Origin: Phyllobacterium sp. 628
GTDB taxonomy: Bacteria; Pseudomonadota; Alphaproteobacteria; Rhizobiales; Rhizobiaceae
Reading direction: 5' to 3'
Assembly (NCBI RefSeq): GCF_014189505.1
Contig: NZ_CP050301.1
Coordinates: 3,045,501-3,109,500 of the forward strand
Length of the DNA stretch: 64,000 nt
Part shown: piece by piece, positions 45,675 to 56,300 of the stretch
Position numbering within the stretch: position 1 is the first letter of the stretch
Layout: the number at the start of each line of letters is the position of its first letter
Position numbers and translations under genes: made by a program
Notes under the pieces: model-generated
The model's database searches: none
Told to the model about the DNA's origin: nothing
What the model saw: the letters and a program-made list of their open reading frames with translations, nothing else

Positions 45675-47138
45675 TTGGGAACACTGACAACACTGACCGA
45701 CGAGGCGAAGATCGCGCTCGACACGCTGGCGGACCGTACCAGCGCACTGGTTTCCCCATCTTTGCGGCTCGGCGTGACTGGGCTTTCCCGGGCAGGCAAG
45801 ACCGTCTTCATCACCGCTCTCGTGCACAATTTGATCCATGGCGGGCGTCTGCCGATGTTCGAGGCACAAAAATCCGGGCGCATCGCCAAGGCTTACCTCG
45901 AAGAGCAGCCTGACGACGCAGTGCCGCGTTTCCAATACGAGGATCATCTGAAGGCACTCATTGAAGATCGCATCTGGCCCGATTCAACCCGCGCCATTTC
46001 TGAACTGCGGCTGACGATCGAATATGAATCCGCTTCCATGTGGAACCGCATGTTCTCCGGCGGCAAGCTCTCGGTTGATATTGTCGATTATCCCGGCGAG
46101 TGGCTGCTGGATTTGCCGCTGCTCAACAAAACCTTTGCCGAATTCTCCAAGGATTCGTTTGAGCTGGCCCGTTTGGAAAGCCGCCACGAACTCGCAGCGG
46201 AATGGCTGGCGGTTGCAGACAGTACCGATCCGGATATCCAGGCTGACGAGGTGACGGCACAGCGCCTTGCACGCAGCTTTACCGGCTATCTCAAGGCCGG
46301 CAAAGCCGACGAGCGGGCTCTGTCTACCCTGCCACCCGGCCGCTTTCTGATGCCAGGTGATCTCGATGGGTCACCCGCCCTCACCTTTGCGCCCCTACCG
46401 AACCTTGGAGCAGGCAAGCACCGCCCCGGTTCGCTCGCCGCCATGATGGAGCGCCGTTACGAGGCCTATAAGACCCATGTGGTCAAACCATTCTTCCGCG
46501 AGCACATAGCGCGGCTTGACCGGCAGATTGTGCTGGTGGACGCCATGCAGGCGATGAATGCCGGAACATCGGCCATAGCTGATCTGGAACGCGCCTTGAC
46601 GGAAATCCTGTCGTGCTTTCGCCCCGGTAGCACCAATTTCCTGACGGGCCTCGTGCAACGGCGCATCGGCCGCATTCTGATCGCGGCGACCAAAGCCGAT
46701 CATCTGCACCATGAAAGCCATGACCGGCTGCAGGCCATCGTACGCCGCTTGGTTGATCGGGCCGTCAGACGCGTCGATTTCTCCGGCGCTAATGTCGATG
46801 TACTGGCCATGGCAGCCGTGCGTACCACTCGTGAGGCAACCGTCACGCAAGGCAGTGAAATCCTGCCCGTTATCATCGGAACACCGCTGAAAGGCGAAAC
46901 CATCGACGGTGAGCGCTTCGACGGCAAGACGGAAACCGCCATATTTCCCGGTGACTTACCGGCAAAGCCAGATTCAATTTTCGAAGGACCGGAATCAGTT
47001 TCTGAAGACCCGGCCATTCGCTTCGTGCGCTTCCGTCCTCCCAAGCTGGAAAAGACCGCAGAGGGTTTCACCCTATCGCTGCCGCATATCCGGCTTGATC
47101 GCGCGCTTCAGTTCCTGATCGGAGACCGCCTCGCATGA
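45675..47138 (+). CDS. ycjX: YcjX family GTPase-like protein
   Basis: 487 residues starting at a TTG (45675), with AGGG seven bases upstream. YcjX/DUF463 family: P-loop RLGVTGLSRAGKTVFITALVHNLI near residue 35, VDIVDYPGEWLLDLPLL (Walker B-like DYPGEW), IVLVDAMQAMNAG, and ILIAATKADHLHHESH (TKAD resembling NKxD). Relatives belong to stress or phage-shock-type regulons with an ycjF partner; the partner follows here with a four-base overlap. Location peripheral to the membrane is inferred. Confidence 0.9.
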   Translation: MGTLTTLTDEAKIALDTLADRTSALVSPSLRLGVTGLSRAGKTVFITALVHNLIHGGRLPMFEAQKSGRIAKAYLEEQPDDAVPRFQYEDHLKALIEDRIWPDSTRAISELRLTIEYESASMWNRMFSGGKLSVDIVDYPGEWLLDLPLLNKTFAEFSKDSFELARLESRHELAAEWLAVADSTDPDIQADEVTAQRLARSFTGYLKAGKADERALSTLPPGRFLMPGDLDGSPALTFAPLPNLGAGKHRPGSLAAMMERRYEAYKTHVVKPFFREHIARLDRQIVLVDAMQAMNAGTSAIADLERALTEILSCFRPGSTNFLTGLVQRRIGRILIAATKADHLHHESHDRLQAIVRRLVDRAVRRVDFSGANVDVLAMAAVRTTREATVTQGSEILPVIIGTPLKGETIDGERFDGKTETAIFPGDLPAKPDSIFEGPESVSEDPAIRFVRFRPPKLEKTAEGFTLSLPHIRLDRALQFLIGDRLA

Positions 47139-48223
47139 CCGATAGCATCCCACGCAAGCCAGCAGCGTTTCGCATCGATCAACCGAAACCCCAGACGGTT
47201 GAGAAGAGTGCGACAGAAAAATCAACACGGACCGAAACCCGCAGGCCAACCGCCATCAAAGACGTTGCGGTGATTACCCCCGCACCAGTTGATGTTTTCG
47301 ATCTCGATCCCGCAGCGGCAAATGAACTGGACGCCCTGACGCCGCCGCCTGCCTTGCCGCGCAAGAAACGTCTCTCCTTCGCCTCGATCTTGACCGGTGC
47401 ACTGGGCGTACTGGTATCGCTCGCCATTGGTCTTTGGGCCGACAGCCTTATCCGTACCCTGTTCGAACGGGCGCCATGGCTCGGCTGGGTTGCCCTCGGC
47501 GTCGGGATTATCGCCGCCTTTTCCCTGTTTGCCATTGTCGTCCGCGAGGGCCTCGCCCTGCGCCGTTTGGCATCGGTTCAGTCACTGCGTGACGAAGCAG
47601 CGAAAGCGGCGGCTGATAATGACGCACGCGAGGCAAAAGCCGCTGTTGCCAAGCTGGTCAATATTGCCGAGAGCATGCCTGCGACGGCCAAGGGCCGCGC
47701 GCTGCTGCACGATCTGCGTGATGATGTGATCGACGGACGTGATCTCATCCGACTCACGGAAACCGAACTGCTGCGTCCATTGGACCGGCAAGCGCGGGAA
47801 ATGATTCTTGCTGCATCCAAGCGCGTCTCAATTGTTACGGCGGTCAGCCCGCGCGCGCTGGTTGATATCGGCTATGTCGTGTTCGGATCGGCCCGTCTGA
47901 TCCGCCGCCTGTCCGAACTCTACGGTGGACGGCCCGGAACACTCGGTTTTCTCAAACTGACCCGCAATGTCATCGCGCATCTCGCTGTGACTGGCACGGT
48001 TGCCATGGGCGACAGCATTATCCAGCAATTGGTTGGTCATGGTCTGGCAGCAAAACTGTCAGCGCGTCTGGGTGAAGGTGTCATCAATGGGCTTATGACC
48101 GCACGCATTGGTATTTCTGCGATGGATCTCGTCCGGCCATTCCCGTTCAATGCGGAAAAACGGCCGGGAATTGGCGATTTTATCGGCGATATCGCGCGTA
48201 TTGGTGGTGCAAAGAAAGAATAA
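47135..48223 (+). CDS. ycjF: YcjF/TIGR01620 family membrane protein (DUF697)
   Basis: 362 residues; ATG overlaps the ycjX stop (ATGA), so the two are translated together. N-terminal 80 residues are polar and Pro-rich; then two membrane helices (ASILTGALGVLVSLAIGLWA and WLGWVALGVGIIAAFSLFAIVV), a helical region EALKLASVQ-like linker and a C-terminal DUF697 domain with VSPRALVDIGYVVFGSARLI and LTARIGISAMDLVRPFPF-like text. Function with YcjX is not established; an envelope-stress role is assumed from relatives. Confidence 0.9.
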   Translation: MTDSIPRKPAAFRIDQPKPQTVEKSATEKSTRTETRRPTAIKDVAVITPAPVDVFDLDPAAANELDALTPPPALPRKKRLSFASILTGALGVLVSLAIGLWADSLIRTLFERAPWLGWVALGVGIIAAFSLFAIVVREGLALRRLASVQSLRDEAAKAAADNDAREAKAAVAKLVNIAESMPATAKGRALLHDLRDDVIDGRDLIRLTETELLRPLDRQAREMILAASKRVSIVTAVSPRALVDIGYVVFGSARLIRRLSELYGGRPGTLGFLKLTRNVIAHLAVTGTVAMGDSIIQQLVGHGLAAKLSARLGEGVINGLMTARIGISAMDLVRPFPFNAEKRPGIGDFIGDIARIGGAKKE

Positions 48224-48328
48224 TTCTGGGGATGGGGTTGCAATTTCAGCAGGAATGACAACCATCCGTTAACCATTCCGACCGATGATCGGTCAACGCC
48301 ATTTCAATGATTTGTGTTGAGTATCCTG

Positions 48329-48865
48329 ATGAAAACACGCGCAGCTGCCGCTACCATGTCTTTGTTCGCCTGCGCGCTTTTCGCGTTTTCCGCACAAGCC
48401 AAGGATAAAGACGCGGAATTTTTCCAGACCGTCGAAGGCCAATGGGTTGGCCCCGGCGAAATCGTCGCCGGCAAATACAAGGGTACGAAGTTCACCTGCA
48501 CCCTTGATGGCTCGACACCGGACGACACTCCCGGCATGACGTTGGATGGCACCTGCCGCGTTGGCATTTTCAATCAGCCGATGAAGGCGACGATTGCCCG
48601 TTCAGGCGGCACCTACAAGGGAACATTCCTTGACGGCGCATCCGGCAAGGGCCTTGATATCACTGGGGGCAGTGTTTCCGGCGACCGTGTCGTGCTCAAC
48701 ATCACCCGCAAGCAGCTGACCGGTGCCATGCTGGCAAAGTTCACTGGTGACAACATGCTGAACGTCACCATCTCGGTGCGGCTTGAAGATACACTTATTC
48801 CTGTCGTCGGCATGACTCTGAAGCGTGTGGACAGTACGGCCGTCGGCAGCATCGCCAAGAACTAA
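48329..48865 (+). CDS. Secreted protein of unknown function
   Basis: 178 residues from the ATG at 48329 (a GTG at 48314 would add five). Signal peptide MKTRAAAATMSLFACALFAF then SAQA as probable cut site. The mature protein is rich in beta-type repeats: EGQWVGPGEIVAGKYKGTKF, GTCRVGIFNQPMKATIARSG, GTYKGTFLDGASGKGLDI, GDRVVLNITRKQLTG. The look is that of a small beta-barrel like those in other secreted proteins of Hyphomicrobiales. No named family recognised. Four-base convergent overlap with folK; its terminator lies inside folK. Confidence 0.75.
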   Translation: MKTRAAAATMSLFACALFAFSAQAKDKDAEFFQTVEGQWVGPGEIVAGKYKGTKFTCTLDGSTPDDTPGMTLDGTCRVGIFNQPMKATIARSGGTYKGTFLDGASGKGLDITGGSVSGDRVVLNITRKQLTGAMLAKFTGDNMLNVTISVRLEDTLIPVVGMTLKRVDSTAVGSIAKN

Positions 48866-49392
48866 GGTCTGTCGGGCGTTGTTTCCTTCCACCAGCCCGC
48901 GTCAGCGCGGGCTTTTTCTATGCCTGAGCGGTCACATAAATCAGCCCAATCAACGATGGTCTTCCCGTTGATCACGAGTTCAGGCGCGATATCGGCGAGC
49001 GGCACCAGCACAAAGGCACGTTCCGTCATGCGCGGGTGCGGAAGTGTCAGCGACTGGCTCACGAAACTTTCCATACCTTCATAGGCAAGTATGTCGATAT
49101 CGATGATGCGCGGACCCCATCGCTCATTCCGCTCGCGTTTCATCTGTTTCTCAATATCAAGACAGGTCCCCAGCAAATCTTCCGGCAGCAAAGAGGTTTC
49201 CACTTGTGCGCAGGCATTGTGAAACCACGCCTGATCGGTTTTGCCCCACGGTGGCGTGCGATAGACGGGCGAAACAGCAGCCACGCGCGTATCATCACGC
49301 CGATGCAGCACCTGCAAGGCTTCTGCCATTGACTGGACCGGATCCCCAATATTGCCGCCGAGACCCAGCCACGTCCTGTACCGAATGGTCAT
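48862..49392 (-). CDS. folK: 2-amino-4-hydroxy-6-hydroxymethyldihydropteridine pyrophosphokinase
   Basis: 176 residues. Transfers pyrophosphate from ATP to the pterin in folate synthesis, just before FolP. Signatures: WLGLGGNIGDPVQSMAEAL, SPVYRTPPWGKTDQAWFHNA, and the HPPK signature RERNERWGPRIIDIDILAYE (R-W-G-P-R-x-I-D-I-D-I). Its ATG overlaps the folP stop by four bases (ATGA), so it is coupled to folP. Confidence 0.96.
   Translation of the reverse strand: MTIRYRTWLGLGGNIGDPVQSMAEALQVLHRRDDTRVAAVSPVYRTPPWGKTDQAWFHNACAQVETSLLPEDLLGTCLDIEKQMKRERNERWGPRIIDIDILAYEGMESFVSQSLTLPHPRMTERAFVLVPLADIAPELVINGKTIVDWADLCDRSGIEKARADAGWWKETTPDRP
48894..48917 (+). terminator. Terminator of the secreted-protein gene, embedded in the folK 3' end
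   Basis: Stem AGCCCGCG/CGCGGGCT with a TCAG loop and then TTTTC, 28 bases after the stop of the plus-strand gene. The same bases code for the last dozen or so codons of folK on the other strand. Confidence 0.8.
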
Positions 49393-50228
49393 TTCTTCTG
49401 GCCTCGCAATTGGAGAATAGCATCGGCCACAACGAGGGCATCCCGGTTTGGCCTGACATCGTGTACACGGAAAATATCCGCCCCTGCCAGCCGCAATATC
49501 GCCGAAGTCGCGGCGGTTGCCGCATCGCGCTGGTCCGCGTCGCGACCTGTCACCGCACCAAGAAAGCGTTTGCGCGATGTGCCAGCCAAAAACGGATAAC
49601 CGAAGGCCTGAAGTTCACCAAAACGTTGAATCAGAGCAAGATTCTCTTCGGTTTCCTTGGCAAACCCGAAGCCCGGATCGAGCACAATCTGATCCTGTGC
49701 CACACCGGCCAGTCTGGCAATTTCCAGCGAGCGATTGAGAAAGGCGAATTGGTCGACGATCACATCCGGATCGCGTTCCCGCTCGCGCCCCGTATGCATG
49801 ATGACGAGACCCGCACCGGTTTCCGCCGCAAGATCGGCAATCGCCGGCTCACGCTGCACGCCCCAAACGTCATTGACGATATGCGCGCCAGCCGCCACGG
49901 CAAGCCGGGCTGTTTCCTCGCGATAGGTATCAACTGAGATCAACCCATCGGTTTCTTTTGCCAGAGCTTCGATCACCGGCAGAACCCGCGACTGTTCAGT
50001 TTGCGGATCGACGCGGGTTGCGCCCGGACGAGTCGATTCGCCCCCGACATCGATAATGCTCGCACCTTCGGCAATCATCGCCCTTGCCCCCTCAATGGCC
50101 TTGTCCAGTGCAAGATGCACGCCGCCATCGGAGAAAGAGTCCGGCGTCACATTGAGAACACCCATGATGATTGAAGCCGGACCAAGGGTTAGGGATCGCC
50201 CGTGCGCCAGGCGCCACTCTCTTTGCAT
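49389..50228 (-). CDS. folP: Dihydropteroate synthase
   Basis: 279 residues. Condenses the pterin pyrophosphate with p-aminobenzoate; target of sulfonamides. Typical: IIMGVLNVTPDSFSDGG, GASIIDVGGESTRPGA, VLPVIEALAKETDGLISVDTY, IVNDVWGVQ, VLDPGFGFAKETEENLAL, FLAGTSRKRFLGAV. AGGAG lies seven bases before the ATG. First gene of a folP-folK operon. Confidence 0.97.
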   Translation of the reverse strand: MQREWRLAHGRSLTLGPASIIMGVLNVTPDSFSDGGVHLALDKAIEGARAMIAEGASIIDVGGESTRPGATRVDPQTEQSRVLPVIEALAKETDGLISVDTYREETARLAVAAGAHIVNDVWGVQREPAIADLAAETGAGLVIMHTGRERERDPDVIVDQFAFLNRSLEIARLAGVAQDQIVLDPGFGFAKETEENLALIQRFGELQAFGYPFLAGTSRKRFLGAVTGRDADQRDAATAATSAILRLAGADIFRVHDVRPNRDALVVADAILQLRGQKK

Positions 50229-50375
50229 AGGGATACTCCTCTACCGGCTCGATGCTGCGTCTGTTTTTGAACAGAACCTCTGCCACGTCAATTCATCCGC
50301 AACGTTTTTGCTTCTAGAGTGTTAGATGAAGACGTGTAAGTCTGACGTGGCTTGATGTGACAAGGACCCATCCTC

Positions 50376-50990
50376 ATGAAGAATATTGCCAGAACGGCGG
50401 CCCTTGCATGCTCCTTTCTATTTTTGGTTGAAAGTGCGAACGCGGCTGTGGTCCTGCGCAAATATGAGTATTTCACCCTCTCCGGCAAGACTGCAGCTGA
50501 TCTCGATCGCGAGTTGACTCGCCGCGGACCTCAACTCCACAAAACCGGTCCACGTCATCCCGGCGCGACGCAAATGCGCTTCAATACGCAGATCAAGTAT
50601 GGCTCTGATGACAAAAGCTGCCGGGTCGTTGAGTCTGACATCACCATTCATGCCCGTGTTCACCTGCCGCGCTGGAAGCAGCGGGCTTCGGCCAAACCGG
50701 ACCTCGCACTGATCTGGGATACGCTCTCACAGGACATCAAGCGGCATGAGGAGAGCCATATTGTCATCGCCCGTACGGCCGCCTTCGACATGGAGCGCGC
50801 GCTTAAGGCCCTGCCTTGGCGTAGTGATTGCAACGCGATGAAAACCGATGCCAGTTTATTGATGACCAAGCTGATGCAAAAGCAGGACGCTGCGCAAATC
50901 CAGTTTGATCGCGTTGAAGGCAAGAATTTTGAAAGCCGGTTTGAACGCCTGCTGGTGTTCCGGATCAAACGCGATCTGGAGAAGAAGTAA
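50376..50990 (+). CDS. DUF922 family putative Zn-dependent protease
   Basis: 204 residues. Signal peptide (IARTAALACSFLFLVESANA), then a DUF922 domain: VVLRKYEYFTLSGKTAADLD, and a zinc-protease motif HEESH in DIKRHEESHIVIARTAAFDM (about residue 128). Two Cys (KSCRVVESD and SDCNAMK) are placed to form a disulfide. Probably periplasmic. Substrate unknown. Divergent from folP and convergent with the ferredoxin reductase gene. Confidence 0.88.
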   Translation: MKNIARTAALACSFLFLVESANAAVVLRKYEYFTLSGKTAADLDRELTRRGPQLHKTGPRHPGATQMRFNTQIKYGSDDKSCRVVESDITIHARVHLPRWKQRASAKPDLALIWDTLSQDIKRHEESHIVIARTAAFDMERALKALPWRSDCNAMKTDASLLMTKLMQKQDAAQIQFDRVEGKNFESRFERLLVFRIKRDLEKK

Positions 50991-51017
50991 TTCGAGCGAC
51001 GGACCTTCTTCCCTCGG

Positions 51018-52103
<1,086 letters not shown>

Positions 52104-52242
52104 CTAGCGCGTTCTTTGCGCGGGCTATATTGCGCCTATCGACTGCGTCTTCGCAGGTCAAGCCAATGCAATATGCCACTTCGGTCAAAGCTCCGAAATG
52201 GCATAATTCTAATCGATCGATGAGAAAATATCAGGCCAGCAA

Positions 52243-52563
52243 TCAGGCCTGGCGTTCCGGAACGTGGACGACAAGGCCGTCAAGTTCATTGGAAACGCGG
52301 ATCTGGCAGGAAAGTCGCGAACTGGGGCGCACATCATAAGCGAAGTCCAGCATGTCCTCTTCCATCGCTTCCGGCTCTCCGGCAGCGTCTTTCCATGCAT
52401 CGGCAATATAGACATGGCAGGTCGCACAAGCGCAGGCACCGCCGCATTCAGCATCGATACCGGGAACCGCATTGCGGATGGCACTTTCCATTACGGTCGA
52501 GCCGTTTTCGGCGTCGGTATCAATCCGGACGCCGTCGAAAGTGACAAACGTGATCTTTGTCAT
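52243..52563 (-). CDS. [2Fe-2S] ferredoxin, adrenodoxin type
   Basis: 106 residues. Cluster ligands are seen in [20 protein letters not shown] (three Cys in C-x5-C-x2-C) and the fourth in [21 protein letters not shown]. The [21 protein letters not shown] start is typical of the FdxB/adrenodoxin group, which serves P450s, Fe-S assembly or other hydroxylases. The likely reductase is encoded just downstream. Confidence 0.95.
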   Translation of the reverse strand: MTKITFVTFDGVRIDTDAENGSTVMESAIRNAVPGIDAECGGACACATCHVYIADAWKDAAGEPEAMEEDMLDFAYDVRPSSRLSCQIRVSNELDGLVVHVPERQA

Positions 52564-52651
52564 GAGAAATGCCCCAAGCAGAAAAGTTACCGCTGAAATA
52601 GGGATTTGGGCCGGGAAGTCAATTGCACTCCCTGACGCAGCCTGACAGCCG

Positions 52652-53026
52652 CTAGCGGGTGATTGCCGCTATATAATCGCGAACATCGTCGATTTCAAAA
52701 CGAAGCTCGTGCACATGCTTGGTATCGGATGGGGACCGCTCGATCGTTTCAGCCATGTCGGCAACCCGAAAAGCGCCGATAGCCCGCGCCGAACCCTTCA
52801 GCGATTTGGCAAGACGCACGCGCTCATCCACGTTGGCTTGCAACAGACGATCAACGATTGTGCAAATCTGACGGGAGAACAGACTGAGGATTTCTGTCTC
52901 AAGTGCCCTGTTACCAAACGTCTCGCGTGTCAGGTGAACGAGATCGATAGGTCGCTTGCGCGATGGTTTGGATGTTTCGCCGCCGGGCAGCGCAAACGCC
53001 ATTGACGCTTGTTGTGGCAATGCCAT
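52652..53026 (-). CDS. Hpt-like protein lacking the phosphorylated histidine
   Basis: 124 residues; GGAGAGT seven bases before the ATG. The region [40 protein letters not shown] and [20 protein letters not shown] matches the histidine phosphotransfer four-helix fold. In active proteins the last motif reads HxLKGSA with the phospho-His; here it is K-S-L-K-G-S-A (codon AAA). So it cannot accept phosphate on the usual residue. It may be a pseudo-Hpt that only binds a kinase or receiver domain, or the alignment of motif and residue may be off by a turn. Confidence 0.78.
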   Translation of the reverse strand: MALPQQASMAFALPGGETSKPSRKRPIDLVHLTRETFGNRALETEILSLFSRQICTIVDRLLQANVDERVRLAKSLKGSARAIGAFRVADMAETIERSPSDTKHVHELRFEIDDVRDYIAAITR

Positions 53027-53327
53027 GATACTCTCCTGAACACAGACTCGAATGAATGCACAAGTTTAATCGAATGCCGGATATTCTGGGTTAAAGCATG
53101 ACCACTACCCCCGGAATTGGCCGGATATGCTGAACAAATGGTTAAATTTGACATTCTGGCGAAATTTGGTTCGACCCCAAAAAATTAACCTTGTGTTTAA
53201 ACTTTTAAGCATTTCCAGAATCCATTGTTTCTTTCCAATCCATGTGCCAGTACGATACACTTAAGGCGTAAAGAGTATGGCGCGGCTGGCTCCACATGTG
53301 GTCACCGCCCAATATTGCGAGGTAAAC
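53027..53327. other. Upstream region of the giant repeat-protein gene
   Basis: About 300 bases without a gene. It contains a TTGACA at 53150-53155 and two TTAA boxes (53185 and 53197) with eight instead of seven bases between them, so only a near-match to a CtrA site. GAGGTAAAC precedes the ATG at 53328. Confidence 0.35.
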
Positions 53328-56300
53328 ATGGCCACAGCCCCGAAAAATAAAGTAGCGAAAGCCGAGGATGAACTTGGTGAAGCTCTTGAAAAGGCTCTAG
53401 AAATTGATTTCGATGAGTCGACGCTCGGCATGGATATGGATCTTTCGCCGATCGATGACGATCTGATCTCTTTTAACGATCTTGAGGCCCAGATTTCGCA
53501 GGCAGCTCAGGAACTGGCAGCGGAAAAACACATTCCGCCCGTGGTTCCAGAGCCGGTGAAACCGGTTGAAATCAAGGAATCTCTCGCCACAGAGAACACG
53601 ATTCCGCTTCCCGCACCCAAGCCGCAAATCCAGGCTGCGAACCCGATTCCGGCCGCGCCACCAGCGCCGCCGAAAATGCCTGCCGTACCCCAGCAGACAT
53701 TCAAGCCGGCAAATGATGACTTGCTGCAGAATACGGCTTCGAACCGTTCGAACACATCTGTAAAGGCGCCGCGGTCTTACAATCTCATCACGGCAATCGT
53801 CAGCGTCCTTTGGGCTGCAGGCGTGCTGGTGCTGGGTCATGCGCTTTACGGTCCGTCATTGTGGTCGATTCGCTCTTTTGCCGATTTCGCCGCTGCGCCG
53901 CACACGATTGCCCTCGCCGTCGCGATCATCGTTCCGGTGATGCTGTTCTGGGCATTTGCCCTGATGGTTCGCCGTGCGCAGGAAATGCAGTACGCCGCCC
54001 GTTCCATGGCTGAAGCAGCGATGCGCCTGTCTGAACCGGAAATGCTGTCATCCGACCGTGTGGCCTCGCTGGGTCAGGCCGTGCGCCGTGAAGTCGCTGC
54101 CATGAGCGAAGGCGTCGAGCGTACCCTCGCCCGTGCCGTTGAACTCGAAACGCTGGTTCAAACCGAAGTTAACCAGCTTGAACGCGTTTACACCGACAAT
54201 GAACACCGCATCCGTACTCTCGTGGACCGCCTCGGCGGTGAACGCGAATCGGTTATCGGCCATGCGGAACGTGTTCGTGCCTCGATTTCGAGTGCACATG
54301 AGCAGTTGAAGGATGAACTGTCGCTTGCTGGCGATTCGCTGCGCGATAACCTGCTCAACGCTTCAACCAACCTGACAATGTCGATCAGCCAGTCCGGCGA
54401 TTCGCTGATTGATCGCCTGACCCAGAGCGGCCAGACGATTTCCGAGTCGATCGGCTCGCGTTCCGATGACATCTCGGCAAAGATCACCACATCGGGCGAA
54501 GCCTTTGCAAATCTTCTGGAAATGCGGATCGCAGCTCTTTCGGAACAAACCGATAATGTAACGATGAAGCTGGCCGACACGCTGGATGGCCGCACCAACA
54601 GCATGCTTTCGCTGCTTGGCAATGCCACCCAGACACTCGTCGGCGAATTCGATACACGGCTTGCCGGACTGGACACCACGATCAATGAACGTGGCCGCTC
54701 GCTGCTGTCTGAATTCGAAACCCGCGCCCAGTCGCTCGATGCAAGCACAGAGCGCCTGAATTCGGCTCTCGAAGCCCGTGCACGCCAGATCAATGAACAG
54801 TTGATCGAACGCACCCGCGATATCGCCAAGACCTTCAGCGATGGCCGTGCTTCGATTGATGGTATCGTTGACGAGACAAAGGCGAAGATCGGCAACGACC
54901 TTTCAAGCCTTTCCGAGTCGGTTGGCAGCCTGCTGTCAGCCAATACAGCCGCCTTTACCGACAAGCTTGCCGAAAGTCGCGATGCACTTGCTGCAACGCT
55001 GTCGGGCGAAACCGAACGCGCCGCTGCAGTCATTCGCGATCATGCCGGCCAGCTTGGCGATCACACATCGGGCCTGCGGTCCGTGCTTGAAACCAGCACG
55101 GCGGCTATCGGCCAAATCATTGATGGCCATACGGCATCGATTGATGACCGTGCTGCCGGCTTGCGTGCCGCACTTGCTGACAATGATGCGCGTATCGGTG
55201 CGACACTCGATTCGCATGCCAAGGCCATCGAAGACCGCACCTCCGGCATGCATGCAGCCTTCTCGGATACAGATGAACGCATCCGTCAAACGCTTGATGA
55301 GCATGCCCGCAGCATTGATGCCCGCAGTGCAGGCATTGAAGCGGCCATTCTGGCAGGTGACGCCCGTATCGGTCAGACACTCGAAGCCCATGGCAAGATC
55401 ATGGACGACCGCACCTCCGGTATGCGCGCCGCTTTTGTCGATACGCATTCCAAGATTGCACAAACCCTTGATTCCCATGCGAAAAGCCTTGATGAGCGCA
55501 ATCAGGATATCCAGTTGGCACTCGCAGGCAGCGACGCGAAACTGGGTGAAACACTGGTAGCGCATACGCAGGCTATCGATGCGCGCAATGCGGAAATCCA
55601 ATCCACACTGCTCAACAGCGGTGCGCGGATTGATGGCACGCTCAGCGGCTTCATTGAATCCGTTGATGGCCGCACGAGCCGCATTGAAAGTGCACTGACA
55701 AGCAGTGACGAGCGCATCAGCAATGTTCTGGCATCCCATGCCAGCGCCATTGAAGATCGCACCGCCGGCATCGAACAGGCTCTTGCCAACAGCGACACAC
55801 GTATTGGCCAGACCCTCTCGTCGCATGCCTCCGCTCTGGACGAACGCACAGCGGCTATCCAGGCAGCACTTGAAAATACCCATGCGCAGATCGGCCAGAC
55901 ATTGGCAGGCCATGCGTCGGTTATCGACGAGCGCACAGCTGGCATCCGCTCCGTCCTTGACAGCAGCAATGCGCAGATCGGTAATACCCTGACTGCACAT
56001 GTTACAGCTATCGATGAACGGGCATCGGCAATCCGGGTTGGCCTTGCGGACAGCAATGCCCGTCTTGGCGATACGCTTGCGTCACATGCCAGTACAATTG
56101 ATGAACGCACTGCGGCCATCACCTCTGCACTGTCGGATACCAATGCCCGCATTGGTGATACGCTGGCATCTCACATCAACACGATTGATGATCGCGCTGC
56201 CATTATCGCTGCAACCCTCGCGGACAGCGACGCTCGCATCGGTGATACACTGAACGCCCATGCAAGCGTGCTTGATGACCGTATCAGCGGCATTCGCGCT

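Noticed and set aside
48269..48276. TTAACCAT half-site of CtrA upstream of the secreted-protein gene
   Set aside because: A single half-site of eight bases is too weak to claim.
53185..53200. CtrA box before the giant gene
   Set aside because: Spacing between the two TTAA halves is eight, not seven, so the match is only partial.
54936..56000. Long minus-strand frames over the repeat region of the giant gene
   Set aside because: The repetition is imposed by the plus-strand gene; the minus-strand translations only mirror it.
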